NCBI GenBank assembly: GCA_039654915.1
Contig: CM077593.1
Coordinates: 115,685,413 to 115,749,412 of the forward strand
Source: Aquilaria yunnanensis
Taxonomy: Eukaryota > Streptophyta > Magnoliopsida > Malvales > Thymelaeaceae
Reading direction: 5' to 3'
DNA: 64,000 nucleotides
Within the stretch, counting starts at the first letter, position 1; the number at the start of each line of letters is the position of its first letter. Below the pieces are notes generated by a model. That model was not told the origin of the DNA. It was given only the letters and a program-made list of their open reading frames with translations, and made no database searches. Of this stretch, positions 24,859 through 37,775 are shown piece after piece. Position numbers and translations under genes: made by a program.

Positions 24859-26702
24859 CTACTGATCCATGCTAGTTATTAGGTTGATGACATATGCATA
24901 AGTGATTGCACATGCTATGAGTCTGTAGTAGTTATGCATATATTCCTTGACTTTCCCTCTATTATAGGATATGGCAAAACATGCATGTGGGCATGGTGTG
25001 CCACTTAACTGCCACTTCTTGCAACTACACTTATGGGATAAAATATTTACAACAAATTGTACTATTGCAGTGTTAACTTAACGTTGAGCACCTCCAGACC
25101 CCATTGTTATGAACCAGCTTGCTAGATCAAAACAATTATTCACCTTAGTCACTATTTTTGGACAAATCAAACCTGTATACTTCTCTATGGTAGTCCTTTT
25201 ATTGGCAATTCTAACAATTAGCTTACATCCGATAATCTCCAACATTGTTAAAATAGGCTTATCCCTAGCATCAAGGATAAACCTATTGAAGCATTCACAG
25301 ATGTTGTTAAGGAGAATATCACATTTGGGTATTCCTGAAATGGGCCCTAGTCCATTGTTTAGGAGGAGCTGCACTCAACTACTTCCAGGCTCCCTTGTTT
25401 ATGGACTTGATCCTCTACATATTCCTGTTAAATTCAACAACATAACTGCTACAAGCTACAACCTATACCAAGTCATTTAGCACCCCTATCAAATGTGATA
25501 ACTTGAAAATTGTATGTAAATGATGCAAACAAAATCTATGCTCAGCATCAAGAAACAACTATTCAATAGCAAGTACTAAACCTTGTCATAAAATGGCCAA
25601 CATTGTAATGCAATCCATATATTGAAAGCCTAACATCACCAGATTTTATGCATGAATAAAGTGCCTTAGTCTATTTAAGGTAAAAATTTAGTTGCTGGAG
25701 TTGTTTTGGCTAATACCAAGGTGTTCAGATAACTAAGTAAAAAACCAACCCTACATTTTGACTCTTTACCTTTTTTCCCTCACCTCTCAATTGTAGGATC
25801 AACAACAACCATAATGTTTAAAACATCATCATCATTCACTACAACATTATCTAATTCATCAAATTTAGAATCATAACTACCTTTATTTTATTCAGGCTTG
25901 TAGTATTCATTCTCTATCATGTGTTCATGGCTATCATCAAATTGAAATACGGCTCATGAATAAGTTCTTGAGGAGCCACATTTTCTTCACTACATGTTAT
26001 ACTTCTATCTTTTTCACTAGTTGAGATGTTATCAAGTGCACATGCATTTTTTTTAGTGTTCTTCTCAGAAGAAGCACCTTCTGGTGCAAGAGCAGGGGTA
26101 CTCTTCATCTGCACGCTTCCCTCTTAATTTGTTTGGTCTTGCTACAACCATGGCAATGTTCTTCTGTAACTACTCTCATCCATTGTACTCATTGAATTTG
26201 GTATGGACTTCACATTCCTCTGTTATTTGGCACCTTCATCATCATCTTCATCAATTTTTTCAATTACAACCTTCTTTGGACTAACAAGCACCTTCATTTT
26301 GTTAACAAAGGACATTTTATCCCTTACAACTTCCTCTTTAACCTTACCCACTATATACACCTCCAGTACAATTGTCTTAGGCAGGTGAAGTATTACCATT
26401 TACATAATATCAACATCATCCTTCAACGACACCAACCCATCATTTAGCTTCATTCCTGGAGACCTCTACAAGTGATCCATGAATCTAGAATAACCCATAT
26501 CTTCAATCATTCTGTCAATCTCAACCAAACCCATCTTATCACGGTGACAATAATCAAAGTAGTTAACATGTCCACCAATATATGCCTTGAATGGTAAAAA
26601 ATCAAGGTAACCACCATGGTGCAATTTGATAGTGAAGCACCTAGATCCAAGAGCTACACAAAACACGTTTAACATTAGCTTGATGGACAACATTACAATC
26701 AT
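24859..26702 (-). pseudogene. MuDR-type MULE transposase, broken
   Basis: Reading the minus strand from 26702: an N-terminal PB1-like module (FTIKLHHGGYLDF, then AYIGGHVNYFDYCHRDKMG), an acidic linker around 25780-26114 interrupted by a stop, then the C-terminal half of the transposase. That half starts at LFLDAEHRFCLHHLHTIFK (about 25545), with a stop just before it, and continues as PKCDILLNNICECFN, ARDKPILTMLE and LICPKI. It ends in a SWIM zinc finger HKCSCKKWQLSGTPCPHA (about 24981-25035). Most of the DDE catalytic core before DAEHRFC is missing. With about 1.84 kb in total and several stops and frame changes it cannot encode an active enzyme. The three signature blocks make the family assignment firm. 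Confidence 0.85.
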
Positions 26703-27639
26703 TAGCTAACTAATTAAACACTAAATCAGATTATTCTACTTAAACCAAGTTCAAACAAAGATTAAATAAGTACTTTAGGTTTTTTTTTAAATTCCACAAA
26801 AGCAAGTAGGTCTTGTCTTTTTGCTCTTCACACACCGAAATGGTCCCCATTCACACACATGATGCATATGACAAACACACGACACACAAAGCCCACTATG
26901 TCTTTAACTGCCCTAACGACCCCCATTAACCCTTCTGTCCCATAAAAATATTGTTTCATTTCCTTTCATACAATGCAAACTAAAAAAGTACACAATTGTC
27001 CACAAAAAAAAAAATTCAGTATTCGGGGCACTTATTAACTTCATCTCTCTTTTCTTTATCTCGTGCCATTGTCAAATCTTTCCTTGCTTCAAACCTTCAA
27101 ATCGTCCGTTGCTTAGTGAAATTTAATTCCTTCTACAATCCTTAATGCCACCGCCAAAATCAGTCCCCTTTTTAGTTCGACAAATCCACTATTCAGAATC
27201 AGGCAATCGCTTTTTTTTTTCTCTCTCTTTTTTTCTCTCTATCTTCATCTTTCTATTTCTCCCTTTTTTAGTTCTGTCCTCATTCCCGAATATTAATTAT
27301 CTTTTCCTTATTTATCCCTATCTTTCATTCTTCTCTTCCTTTTTCATCCCATTGCTGATGAATGCAACCATATAGGAAAAAAAACACGTTGACAAACTTT
27401 TGCTGATGTCACATCTTTTTGTTAATCATAATGATTTCCATCTGACCAAGAACAAAAGTGGAACATTTCAATCAGGTTGGGGACAGAAGTGGAACCAAGT
27501 GAATGTTAAGGACAATAGTGGAACAACATTTATAAGTTGGGGACCACATATGCATTTAACCCAATTTACATATATAACAATTTTGGTTTTTAAAAAAATC
27601 ACTAATTAAGCCAAGTAAAAAATGGTACTCCCTAATAAA

Positions 27640-29028
27640 GGCTTAAATACCTTTTGCACCCATGCATTATCACCTTTCGGACATATCACCCCCTCAACTA
27701 TGACCAGTTATGACTTAATCCCCCAACTATTAAAAATTATTCAATCAACCTTTTAAGGCCATTATGTGACATCACGTGGTTACCCTGCCATCATTCATTA
27801 ACGGCTTCTATATGCCTTTTTATCTTCTCCTCCTCCAATCCTCTAATACCCTGTTAGGCAACTCCCTTCACTTGCCATCATTTGTCCCTGTGAGGCTACC
27901 AAGTAAACAAACACCACTCATCCCCATTTTCACATTTTTTCCTTTGTTTCACATTAATCTCGATTTTCACATTGCCCTTTTTTTATGCTTTTGGTTTGGG
28001 TATTAATTTTAAGGATCTCAATGTGATTGTTTTAAGGCAAGAATGACAAATTTCTTCTCAATTTTTTGTTCTTTCTTATTTTATCAATTCAATTGTGCTC
28101 TCTTACACTAACATATATTGTTTGTGGGCTACTAGACATGGAGATGAAAATGGTGTCATCCTTCATGATAACCCTAGAAGATGTGTTGAAGCCACTCATG
28201 AATGATGACACCTTTGACATTCTCCAGTTGTGGATTATCAATCATCTCAAAGCCAATATTAGCCCTTCTTTTATCTTTAGACCCTCTATGGCTTTCTAGA
28301 ATGATATCTGAACTTGACTTTTGTTTATGTTGAGTTATTGATCAATTTTAAATTTTTATTTTGAAAAAATAATTAAGTATTAAAGTTGAAGTTACTTGCT
28401 TTTTGTTTTTCATCTAGGTATCAAGTTCTTTTATGCAATTAAGAAAAGATGGTTCACCACAAACCTATATTTGAAACACAGAATATAGCTTAGGTTGATG
28501 TTTTGAAGCTATTCTGAATATTCTATTAATTGCTAGTAAGATCAAATAAGGTAGCATGAAAATGATTGTGTTTATGCCTATCTTTAAAGGTTCTGATTAA
28601 GTTCATATTTCTTTTGCTATAGGAAGAGCTAAAGAACACTATAATCCCTATTTACCAAATTTGCCATCATTAAAGAGACTTTCCAGCTCTACTTTGCTAT
28701 TCCACTCTTTGTGCCCCCTAAGGCAATATCTGATTTCATCGTCATCGGCCACCACCTTGTTGTCAACATGTGCTTGCTTTGCCCATATGTATAAGATTTA
28801 GTGTTACCCTACCATGTGGATTGCCCCTATGATGTTTTGACCGAAGTAGTTCCTAACCACCCCATATGAGAAACGAAGATAAGATGATGGCATGGCAACA
28901 ACATGATGGCCTTAGAGGGTTAGTCGAATGATTTTTAATAGTTGAAGGATTGAGTTGTAAGAAGTCATAGTTGAGGGGGTTATCTATTCGAGTGGTGTTA
29001 ATACAGAGGTGCAGGAGGTATTTAAGCC
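27640..29028. mobile_element. Second MULE-like element (1.39 kb) with imperfect long TIRs
   Basis: The left end GGCTTAAATACCTTTTGCAC and right end (reverse complement GGCTTAAATACCTCCTGCAC) match. The inverted similarity runs on for about 140 bp ('ccccctcaactatga', 'aactattaaaaatcattc', 'aaggccat'). Flanking 9-mers CCTAATAAA and CATAACAAA agree at 7 of 9. The interior holds a 77-codon plus-strand frame (28066-28299) including LEDVLKPLMNDDTFDIL, which looks protein-like but matches no family I can name. It could be captured host sequence. Confidence 0.75.
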
Positions 29029-29902
29029 CATAACAAATTACCGAACAAACAAAAATACTCCTAACATAAAATGATTTTTACAACTTTTTCCCCCAAACCC
29101 TTCTAATATACATGTGGTGGCAGTGATGCCCCCATTTTCATGGCTCATTCTTAAATTTTTGTCTTTTGATCAGTTAAGGACCTAAGTTTAGAAATGCAAT
29201 TGAAGTATACAAAGTAAGGGAATTAAAATGTAACCTAAACAACGGGTTACAGGTTACAGGTTACACGGTATGTAATTCAGGTTCAATGGTATGAGATTTA
29301 GGTTAAGTGGTATCAGATTCAAGTCAAATGGTATTGGATTTAAGTTCATATGATATCAGATTCAAGTGGTATGGTATGGGATTTAGGTTACGTAATATGT
29401 GATTCTGGTTATGTGGTATAACATTCAAGTTTTTTTGGTATGATATGCGGTATAAAAATTATGTTATATGGTATATATGTGGTATCAGATTTAAGTTGAT
29501 ATAGTATATGAATTAGGTTAAGTGGTATAAGATCCAAGTCCATGTTATACATATATGGTATAAGATTCAGGTTGTTCTGATATGGGATTTAGGTTAAGTG
29601 GTATGAGATTCAGATTCATGTAATATAAGATTCAGGTTTATGTGGTATATATGTGGTAAGATTCAGGTTCATGAGGTATGAGATTTAGGTTATGTGATAT
29701 ATATGTGGTATAAGATTCAAGTTCATGTTGGTATATATGTGGTATGAGATTCAGGTTCTTGTGATATGAGACTGAGGTTCATGTGGTATAAGAATCAGGT
29801 TAAGTGGTATGAGCTTCAGACCCATGTGGGATATATGTGGTATGGGATTTAGGTTCTTATGGTATGAGATTCAAGTTATTGTGGTATGGGATTCAAGCTA
29901 AG

Positions 29903-32716
29903 TGTGATGACTCTTCCTATGATAGACCCGGATTACTAAGGTAATGAGGTTATTTTGGCAATTATAATACTTAGAATATTTTTTGTAAGCCAGGGTCTCA
30001 GTTTAGCAGGGTGTAGTAGCTAAAAATAAATAAAAATTGATCATTTAAACAAGACAGGCCAAGAGGGACATTTTTGTCATTCACATAGTGACCCATTTTT
30101 ATTGCACGATTGGATAGAGCATGAGAAAATATTAAATTTGAAATATCACAATTTTTTGTAATTCTCGCTCTATCTTTGTGAAATTTTGGATTGATTAGAT
30201 TATCCATCACTGGTTTAAATGTGCCCTTAAAGAAATAGGGACTAAATTACATATTCGTCAAAAGCTGGAGACTGACATGTAATTATATCTGTGAAGAAAC
30301 AAGGTGCGAATTAATGCTGATGTTGGTCCAAATTTTTTTATCGTGTTACAAAAAAGTACAAGAGATTGGCTGAGTTGCAAATAGGGCACCAGGTGCGTGT
30401 CAAGTGAGGGTGAAGCGGTGGACCGGTGGTGTTGACAAACCACTATTTCTTCTTCCAGCTCTAGCCCGATTCTTCATTCTTGATCAGAAACTCTTTTCTC
30501 TCTCTGCTAAAATTACCATGACGGAAACTCCCAAGCAAATCCTAGCTTATTAAACGACAATCCTAGGGAAAAATAAAAGAAGTAACATGATGCTTGGAAA
30601 AGAAGCTAGAATTTGGGGTTCCTAAGTTGGGAAGTGTTTTAATTGGATTTTTCCCTTGAATTCTGGTTTCATTCCAGCTGAGGGATTGAACTAATATTAG
30701 CCCTTCTCCCTTGTTATTTATTAAAGAAAACAAAGGTACCACATGCAAGAAAGCAAAGGGTGTGCTTCGGTTTTGTGGGAGAGGTAAGGAACAATGCTGT
30801 TCCCTTTTTGCTTCTTTGTTTTGTTCTCTATTATGATTCAGTTGGAGGAAGGGGCTAGAATAAATATTGTTTTATTATTGCTAAGTGAAATTGTTAACTA
30901 GAAGCAAGAATAAAGCAAAAGTGGAGCACATTGGTGTGTGAACATTGTGATGGCTTGGTTCCAAATTTAAATTCTGGATTTTTCCAGGTTTTTGTTGGCC
31001 TGTAATATGGTTAATGCTGCTTGAAAAATAATGGGAAATGAATAAAAGGTTGCTTTTTATCTAATTAGGTGCAAGAAGCAAGGAAGAACAAGGGGATTTC
31101 ATTGGGAAGGAAATGTATTAAGGGCTAGTTGACTAAGTCCATGATAAGGGTTCAGTTAATCATTTAAACCAAATTGGAAATTGTTAATCTTGGCCTAGGA
31201 ATGGTTTGTCTTATTGTTAAATAATCAATTTAGGTAATTAATTAAGCTACTATAGCAAGACTTTAGAAGAGACTAGAACCAAGACAAGGCTGAGGCATTG
31301 CCCAGGACATGGATGCTTGCATTTAATATTGTTAAGGTAAGGGTTAAATTTAGTTATCTCTTGCTTAGTATGTTAATGTTAGCTAAGAAATTTGTAGATG
31401 GGCACAAATGGCTATATTGTTTGGAAAATAAGCATAAGAAGAATAAGTAAGGGTGAGGTAGCTCACGGTTGGGATTGGTGTGGAATACACCTAAATCGTG
31501 GAGCAATTGTGTAGATAAAAGGTGTTAAATGGCCTAAATACCTTGGGAGACCTAAGGGATCCTCAAGAAAGCTCATGGAGCCGAGGGTGCCCTAAGCAGG
31601 TCAGGGAGTCCTAAGGGGGGTACTACATCATATCTGACACAAATTTGGTTGCCAATATACTTATTCTTGCATATAGAAGGGAAAAGTAAATTAGATGCTA
31701 GTGGAATACTAGCAAGTCCAAAAGTATACTGGTTATGAGCTAGCAATTACAAAGAGAATAGGAACCAGGTAGATCCTCTTGATGAGGATAAAGGCCTATG
31801 ATTTTCTTATAAATAGGACTAATGAGGAAATTAGAAGCAAGGTGTTCCAATGGATCCCTTGAATGTGGTGATCATACATTTGAGGCCTAATGATTGGGAG
31901 CTCACCATCTAAGAGGGAGGTAGCCTATGGGGACCTTTAACATGTGATGATCACTACCGGCATGCTCTAAAAAGTGAATGGATCCAGTGTCATGACTATG
32001 TATATACTTTATACATAGAGTCTTATATAGTTGTTGCAGGTACATTAGACCTTACTGAGTATTCATGGAATACTCACCCTTTACAATTATATATAGGTAA
32101 CATGGATATGGAGCCTAGCAACTATAGCGTTACTTGCTCAGGAGGTTCAAGGCTGTAGACATTGGATATGAAAGCACTAAAAAGAGTCTAACCTTATAGG
32201 CACTGCAGTACAAAAACGTATATAGTCTAGGCCTACAGTATGAATCTTGTAATAGGTCTTATGCCATATAAGGTCTTGTATGCCTTAAAAGATTGATGCC
32301 TCTAGTAACATTATATTTAGCTGGATAAAGAAACTTACATGTACTAGTCCACATAGTATGGGACATGTGTGAGGATAGTTGCTTAAATGTGGTTAAAGGA
32401 AGTATATGTTTTACGCTTTGGTACTAATTTAATATTATTTTTAAATGCTGGCTAGCCAAGTTGTTTGCTGTATGATTGATGTTTAAAATGAATGCTGAAG
32501 CTACTTATGCATGATTATTATTAGAATTAAGCTATAAAGCTTAAGAGCATGTGCATGTTTTATTGAACCACTGAGCAACAAAATGGTAATGTAAGTGTAT
32601 AACATGAGCTTTCACATTATATTGGCTTAATAAAGAGCATAAGATCCTGGGAGGCCTCACTCCAAATGTGAGTGATGTGGGTCTTATAGTACCCAGGTAG
32701 GGTAATAGACATCTCA
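29903..32716 (+). mobile_element. Solo LTR (2.81 kb) inside the minisatellite, TSD CTAAG
   Basis: Opens TGTGATGACTCTTCCTATG and ends ...TAATAGACATCTCA. CTAAG flanks it on both sides (29898-29902 and 32717-32721) and removing the insert restores a minisatellite unit. The interior has no protein-coding region, only LTR-like AT-rich sequence with short unrelated frames. A solo LTR of a large Ty3/gypsy-type element is the best reading; lineage is not certain. Confidence 0.85.
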
Positions 32717-33294
32717 CTAAGTGGTATAAGATTTAGGTTCACATGGTATGAGATTCAGGTTTTTGTAGTATGAGATTCAGGTTAAGTGGTATGAGATTCA
32801 GGTTTACGTGATATGAGATTTAGGTTTGTGTGGTATGAGATTCAGGTTTATGTGGTATATATATGGTATAAGATTCAGGTTAAAATGATATGTATGTGGC
32901 ATGAGATTCAAGTTATATGGTATATATATGGTATGAGATTCAGGTTATGTGGTATATATATAGTATGAGATTTAGTTTCTTGTGGTATGAGATTCAAATT
33001 GTCGTGATATGAGATTCAAGTTAAGTGGTATGAGATTCAAGTTATTGTGGTATGAGATTCAAGCTAAGTGGTATGAGATTCAGGTTGTTGAGATATGAGA
33101 TTCAGGTTAAGTGGTATGAGATTCAAGTTAATATGGTATGAAATTCAGGTTTATGTGGTATATATATGGTATGAGATTCAGGTTGAAATGATATGTACAT
33201 GGTATGAGATTTAGGTTATACGGTACATATGTAGTATAAAGATTCAGGTTATGTGGTATAGGGTTTAAGTTCTTGTGGTATAAGTGTAATGCCC

Positions 33295-36224
33295 GGACAA
33301 TCCAAAGTGATTAGGTCCCGGGTTAAATGGATTTGGAGCATAAGAATTTTTCCTTAATTAGGAATTTAGCTCAATTAAATTGAGAAGACAATATGGCATG
33401 TGCATAATTGAGTGTTGAACATCTTAAAAATAAGCTTGGCTTAGGCCAAGAGAAATAGTAATGAAAATGGTGGTTTTTAAAGATGAGGGACTAAATTGAA
33501 CAAAGGGATTTTTAGTGGTTGGGCTCAATTGCCCAAATTTAGAAAGTTGGAGGACTAAAGGGGGAATTATGCCATTTTAATGGCTTTGGATGCCTTAGCC
33601 AGCCATGCCCCTCCAATTCCCAATATTTTATGTCACCTTCCTCCAAATCCTATTATTTTAATCCACCTCCCATCCTTAGTCATCACCTTGGATTCTTTCT
33701 TCACCTACTTTTGACTTTTTCTACCAAACTTACACAAAAGTCTTCCAATTAGTCTTCCATCCATTAAATCTTGTCTCTCACTCATTTCAAACACATTATT
33801 AATTTTCTATTATTTTAATCCACCTCCCACCCTTAATCATTACCTTGGATTCTTTCTTCACCTACTTTTGACTTTTTCTACCAAACTTACCCAAAAGTCT
33901 TCCAATTAGTCTTCATCTCTTTTAATCTTGTCTCCCACCTTCCAAGCACATTATACACTCATTTTCCTTCCCATATGGCTGGCCATTACCTTCCCACACA
34001 TTAAAACATAATCACTCCACTCATTCAAAGCCATTTGCTCTCAAACTCTCTCATTCTCTCTCCATTTTCTTCCATACCAAGTCTCATCATTCCAAACACA
34101 TTTCCAACTCTTTTCTCATCCAAATATTCGTCCATAGCTAGAAATAATCATTCCTCAAATTAAAACCAAGTATTCTTGGTTGAATTCAAGCTCTAAGACC
34201 ATAAAGAGCAAGAATCAGATGAAGAATTCAAAGAAAACCAAGGAGGAAAATTTGGCCATTTCCATTTCTTGGAGGTTTTAAACTCCACTCAAGGAGCTCT
34301 TTGTGTGATTGAGTTCCTAAGTTCATTAGAAGCAAGAAATCAAGAAGAAGCTTGAAGAACATCAAGCACAAGAAATTGGTCTTACCTCTTCTGTGAGGTT
34401 CTGTAAGTGTACACCAAGTGTTCTTGGTATTTTGTGTTATTTGAGTTAATCACCAAGTGTTCTTGGTATCTTATGGTTACTAATAAAATTCGGCCCATCT
34501 TGGTTCTTATGCTAGAAAACAATTTCTAGAGTCAACAAGCAAGGAAAACGAAGGAAAATAAGCTTCTAAAGCTTTCGGTGTTGTGGGTAAGGATTCCTAT
34601 ACTCACTTTATTGCATGGCCTAGTTCCATGGATTTTTTTGTGTGAGTATTCGGGCCCCTAGGTGATGGTCAAAGAACCATGTGATCCTAGGAGTGCTAAG
34701 AGGGCTTAAGTTATGTTATTGCTTCGGCAATTCTGTTTTGCTCATGAGCTAAGTTAAGTAAGCAAGCATTATGGGCTAGGAGTTAAGGCGGCCACCTTAA
34801 TTCCTATGCTAAGTGAGCTCTCCGAAAACATTAAGTATATGAAATTAATGAACTAAAACTTGAGGGATGCTTGCTGCCCTTCTGTGAACAAAGTGTTAAG
34901 TGGCGTGTGTTTGTGTGCTTCTTTGATTTGTTGTGCATGCTAACCCCCGATTATGATATTATTGCTATATGCATGTATCTTTTTGTTTTCTTTGTCTTTA
35001 TGTTTCCTTTGCAGGAATAAGGATTATTTTGCCATTACATTCTTGGCATATGTTAGGCCTTGGAGGCCATAAGTTAGACATTGGATGCCACGGAATCCTT
35101 ATTGAGTTTTATAACTCACCCGCCCTACTCTACTTTTGTAGGTAAAGGTTTGCTTGAAAGATCAAGCTAAGAGTCTTGAGTACTCTTTCTGTATTCTAAG
35201 GTTGGATTTGTGTATGGTATTGCTCAAAATATTCTAAGTATTCTAAGTATATAAGCTGCTTGTAAACAAGCTAAAAAAATGTGGACTTTCTGTGCAGGAC
35301 TTGAAGTCTTAGAATTGTGGGAACAAGGTCTATTAAGGTGGAAATTTGTGTTCCATGGCTTTGTGAATTTATGGGTTGCTTTTAAGCATGTTTTTGTTGG
35401 TCTAACTTTAGTGACCAAATTATGGACTTAGCTAAAATTTGGCCAAAACTTGGCTTTGGGCTTGTATTATGGACTTGGACATTTTCGGGTATTTTTATTG
35501 CTTGGTGGACTTACCAAGGCCCATGCATGAATTTATGGGTTATGTTTTCATGAAACTTGAAGCATGTTGAAATTGGGCTTAAATGTACGTTTTGGGCTTA
35601 AATAAGAACTTGAAAATTTTGATTTTATTCTTGGTTAATTTTGGGCCATATGCATGTTAAGTACTAAAAGGCCCATAAGCCCATGTCTATGTTAAAAGCA
35701 TGCAATGTTTGGCTATGTATGCTCATTTAGTAAAGAACATGCAAGTAAACTTAGAAAAAGCATGAAATTGGATGCTTGTGTAAAGTTTGGCTAATAAGAA
35801 ATTTAAATGCACGTATGTGAATTAATACATGCCTAAGCATTAGTTGCATTTAAAGGCATTAAAGTGATTATGTGCACTAGTGAACACCAAAACACATAAG
35901 CATGCAAAGCATATGCATGAAAATAAGTTTTTAAACTTAAGTTGGTGTTTTGGTTGCCATGCATATTCTTGGCTAAGCTTGGTAAAGACCATGAAAATGA
36001 ACACATGAAATCCACATAGGTGCTAGCTTGTTTCTGAGAGCACTTCAACTTAACCTTAATTAAAGAACTTAACGAGCTAGTACCGATAAGTATCCTAGGG
36101 TTCGTGCCCATAAGTCTTAGTGAGTTTTAAAAGCCCCTTCTGTGTAATGAAAAACTTCCGCTGCATGTTTTAAAAAAAAAAAAAATCAGGCCCAAATGGG
36201 CCAGGGGCAGTTTAGGGCACGACA
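33295..36224 (+). mobile_element. Solo LTR (2.93 kb) inside the minisatellite, TSD ATAAG
   Basis: Opens TGTAATGCCCGGACAATCC and ends ...TTTAGGGCACGACA, a terminus pair I associate with plant Tekay/Del-type gypsy LTRs. ATAAG flanks both ends (33290-33294 and 36225-36229). Inside, a segment of about 160 bp beginning 'attattttaatccacctccc' is tandemly duplicated (near 33650 and 33811). No internal coding domain is present. Confidence 0.9.
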
Positions 36225-37224
36225 ATAAGATTCAGGTTTTTATGGTATGAGATTCAGGTTCTTGTGGTATGAGATTTAGGTTTAGTGGCATGAAATTCAG
36301 GTTCATATGGTATAAGATTTAGATTGTTATGGTATGAGATTCAAGTTATTGTGGTATGATATTCAAGTTCACATAGTATGAGATTCATGTTTATATGGTA
36401 TGAAATTCAGGTTCAAATAGTATATATGTGGTATGAGATTCAGGTTATGTGATATATATGTGGTATAGGATTCAGGTTATGTGGTATATATGTGGTGTTA
36501 GATTCGAGTTCTTGTAGTCTGATATTCAAGTTGTTGTGGTATGAGATTTAGGTTATTGTGATGTGATATTTGAGTTAAGTGGTATGAGATTCAGGTTCAT
36601 ATGATATGAGATTCAGGTTGTTGTGGTATAAGATTCAAGTTTATATGATATGAGATTCAAGTTGTTATCGTATAAGATTCATGTTATGTGGTATGAGATT
36701 CAAGTTCATGTGGTATAAGATTTTGGTTTATATGGTATCAGATTCAAGTTCATATTGTATGTATGTGGTATGAAATTCAAGTTTTATGGTATAAAAATCA
36801 GATTGTTGTGATATAAGATTCAGGTTAAATGGTATGAGATTCAGGTTTATGTGGTATATATGTGGTATGATAAATGGTATAAGAATCAGGTTATGTCGTA
36901 TGAGATTTAAGTTTATGTTGTATAAGAATCGGGTTATATGGTATGAGATTGAGGTTAAGTGCAACTTGTTATCAGTTGAACTAATTAATATAGTATATGA
37001 TTTAGGTTAAATTGTATGAGTTTAGGTTGATATGGTATGAGATTTAAGTTAAATGTGACCAATTACCAGTTGAACTGGTTAAGTGCAATTAGTTACCCAT
37101 TGAATAGGTTAAAGCAGTGTGTAATTTAGGTTAAGTGTTATGATTTTCAAGTTCAAGTAGTATGATATTTAGGTAAAATGGTATGAGATTTAGGTTAAAT
37201 GTGACCAATTACCGGTTGAACTTG

Positions 37225-37775
37225 TTAGAGTTTATAGTTTAGGATTTAGGGATATGATGGGTTTAGGGATAGAGATTAAGGCCATGGATAAGGATAAGGA
37301 TTAGGGATATGGATTAAGGTTGGAGTTAAGGATTAGGGTTAGGCTTTGGATAAAGGTTTAGATTTAATGTTTAGGGTTAGGATTTAGGGTTAAGAATTAA
37401 GGTTATGGATTAGGGTTAGGGTTAAAGATTTAAGTTAGGATTAGGATATGGATTAGGGTTTAGGGTTAAAGATTAGGGTTTCAGATTAAGGTTAAGGATT
37501 AGGGATTATAATTAGGGTTTAGGAATCAAATTGTGGTTTAAGGTTGGGGATTAGGGATTAGAGATTAGATTATGGTTAGGGTTTAGGGCTAGGGATTAAC
37601 ATTAGGGTTTAGGGATTGGGGTTAGGAATTAGGTTTATGGTTAGGGTTTAGAGTTAGGGTTAGGGATTACAGTTAAAGATTAGGGATTAAGCTTAGCGTT
37701 TAGAGGTAGAGGTTAGGGTTAAGGGTAAGGTTTAGTGTTAGAGATTAGGGTTAATGTTTAGGGTTTGGGTTACTG
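37225..37775. repeat. Degenerate telomere-like (TTTAGGG) tract
   Basis: A G-rich run of 'gggtttagg', 'gggttagg' and 'gattaggg' words, derived from the plant telomere motif TTTAGGG and its TTAGGG variants, about 550 bp long. It is too irregular to be a functional telomere and abuts the minisatellite directly. Interstitial telomeric repeats of this sort occur in many plant genomes. Confidence 0.85.

Larger units (their letters stand above)
22008..27562. mobile_element. Old MULE (about 5.5 kb) with degenerate long TIRs and a broken transposase
   Basis: The left end near 22010-22150 ('ccactttcatcctcaacttc', 'catccctaacctgattaaa', 'atgtttcattcttgtc') matches the reverse complement of 27380-27560 ('ccactattgtccttaacatt', 'tgtccccaacctgattgaaa', 'tgttccacttttgttc'). 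This gives TIRs of roughly 150 bp at about 75-80% similarity by eye. Between them lies the minus-strand transposase pseudogene at 24859-26702, and a hAT MITE has inserted at 22999-23802. The ends are too worn for a clear 9-bp target duplication. It is the only element in the window with its own transposase remains. Confidence 0.75.
29245..37225. repeat. Minisatellite of 21-22-bp units in three blocks
   Basis: Units of the form 'ggtatgagattcaggtta' plus 3-4 variable bases are repeated dozens of times. The blocks are 29245-29902, 32717-33294 and 36225 to about 37030, with degenerate units to about 37225. They are separated by two inserted solo LTRs and were one array before those insertions. 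The flanking single copies of 'ccggttgaact.gtta' near 37060-37230 suggest a higher-order edge. The unit is non-coding: the open frames on it (for example 36728-36964, minus) are translations of the repeat. No similarity to a known plant centromere or subtelomere satellite is claimed. Confidence 0.9.

Noticed and set aside
25109..25480. 123-codon plus-strand frame
   Set aside because: Antisense of the MULE transposase C-terminal region.
36728..36964. 78-codon minus-strand frame as a gene
   Set aside because: It is a translation of the 21-22-bp repeat and shows the same periodicity.
29245..37225. CRISPR-like array of short repeats
   Set aside because: Units are directly tandem with no unique spacers, and the DNA is plant nuclear; it is a minisatellite.
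37225..37775. A true chromosome end
   Set aside because: The TTTAGGG words are degenerate and non-telomeric DNA with genes continues on both sides.
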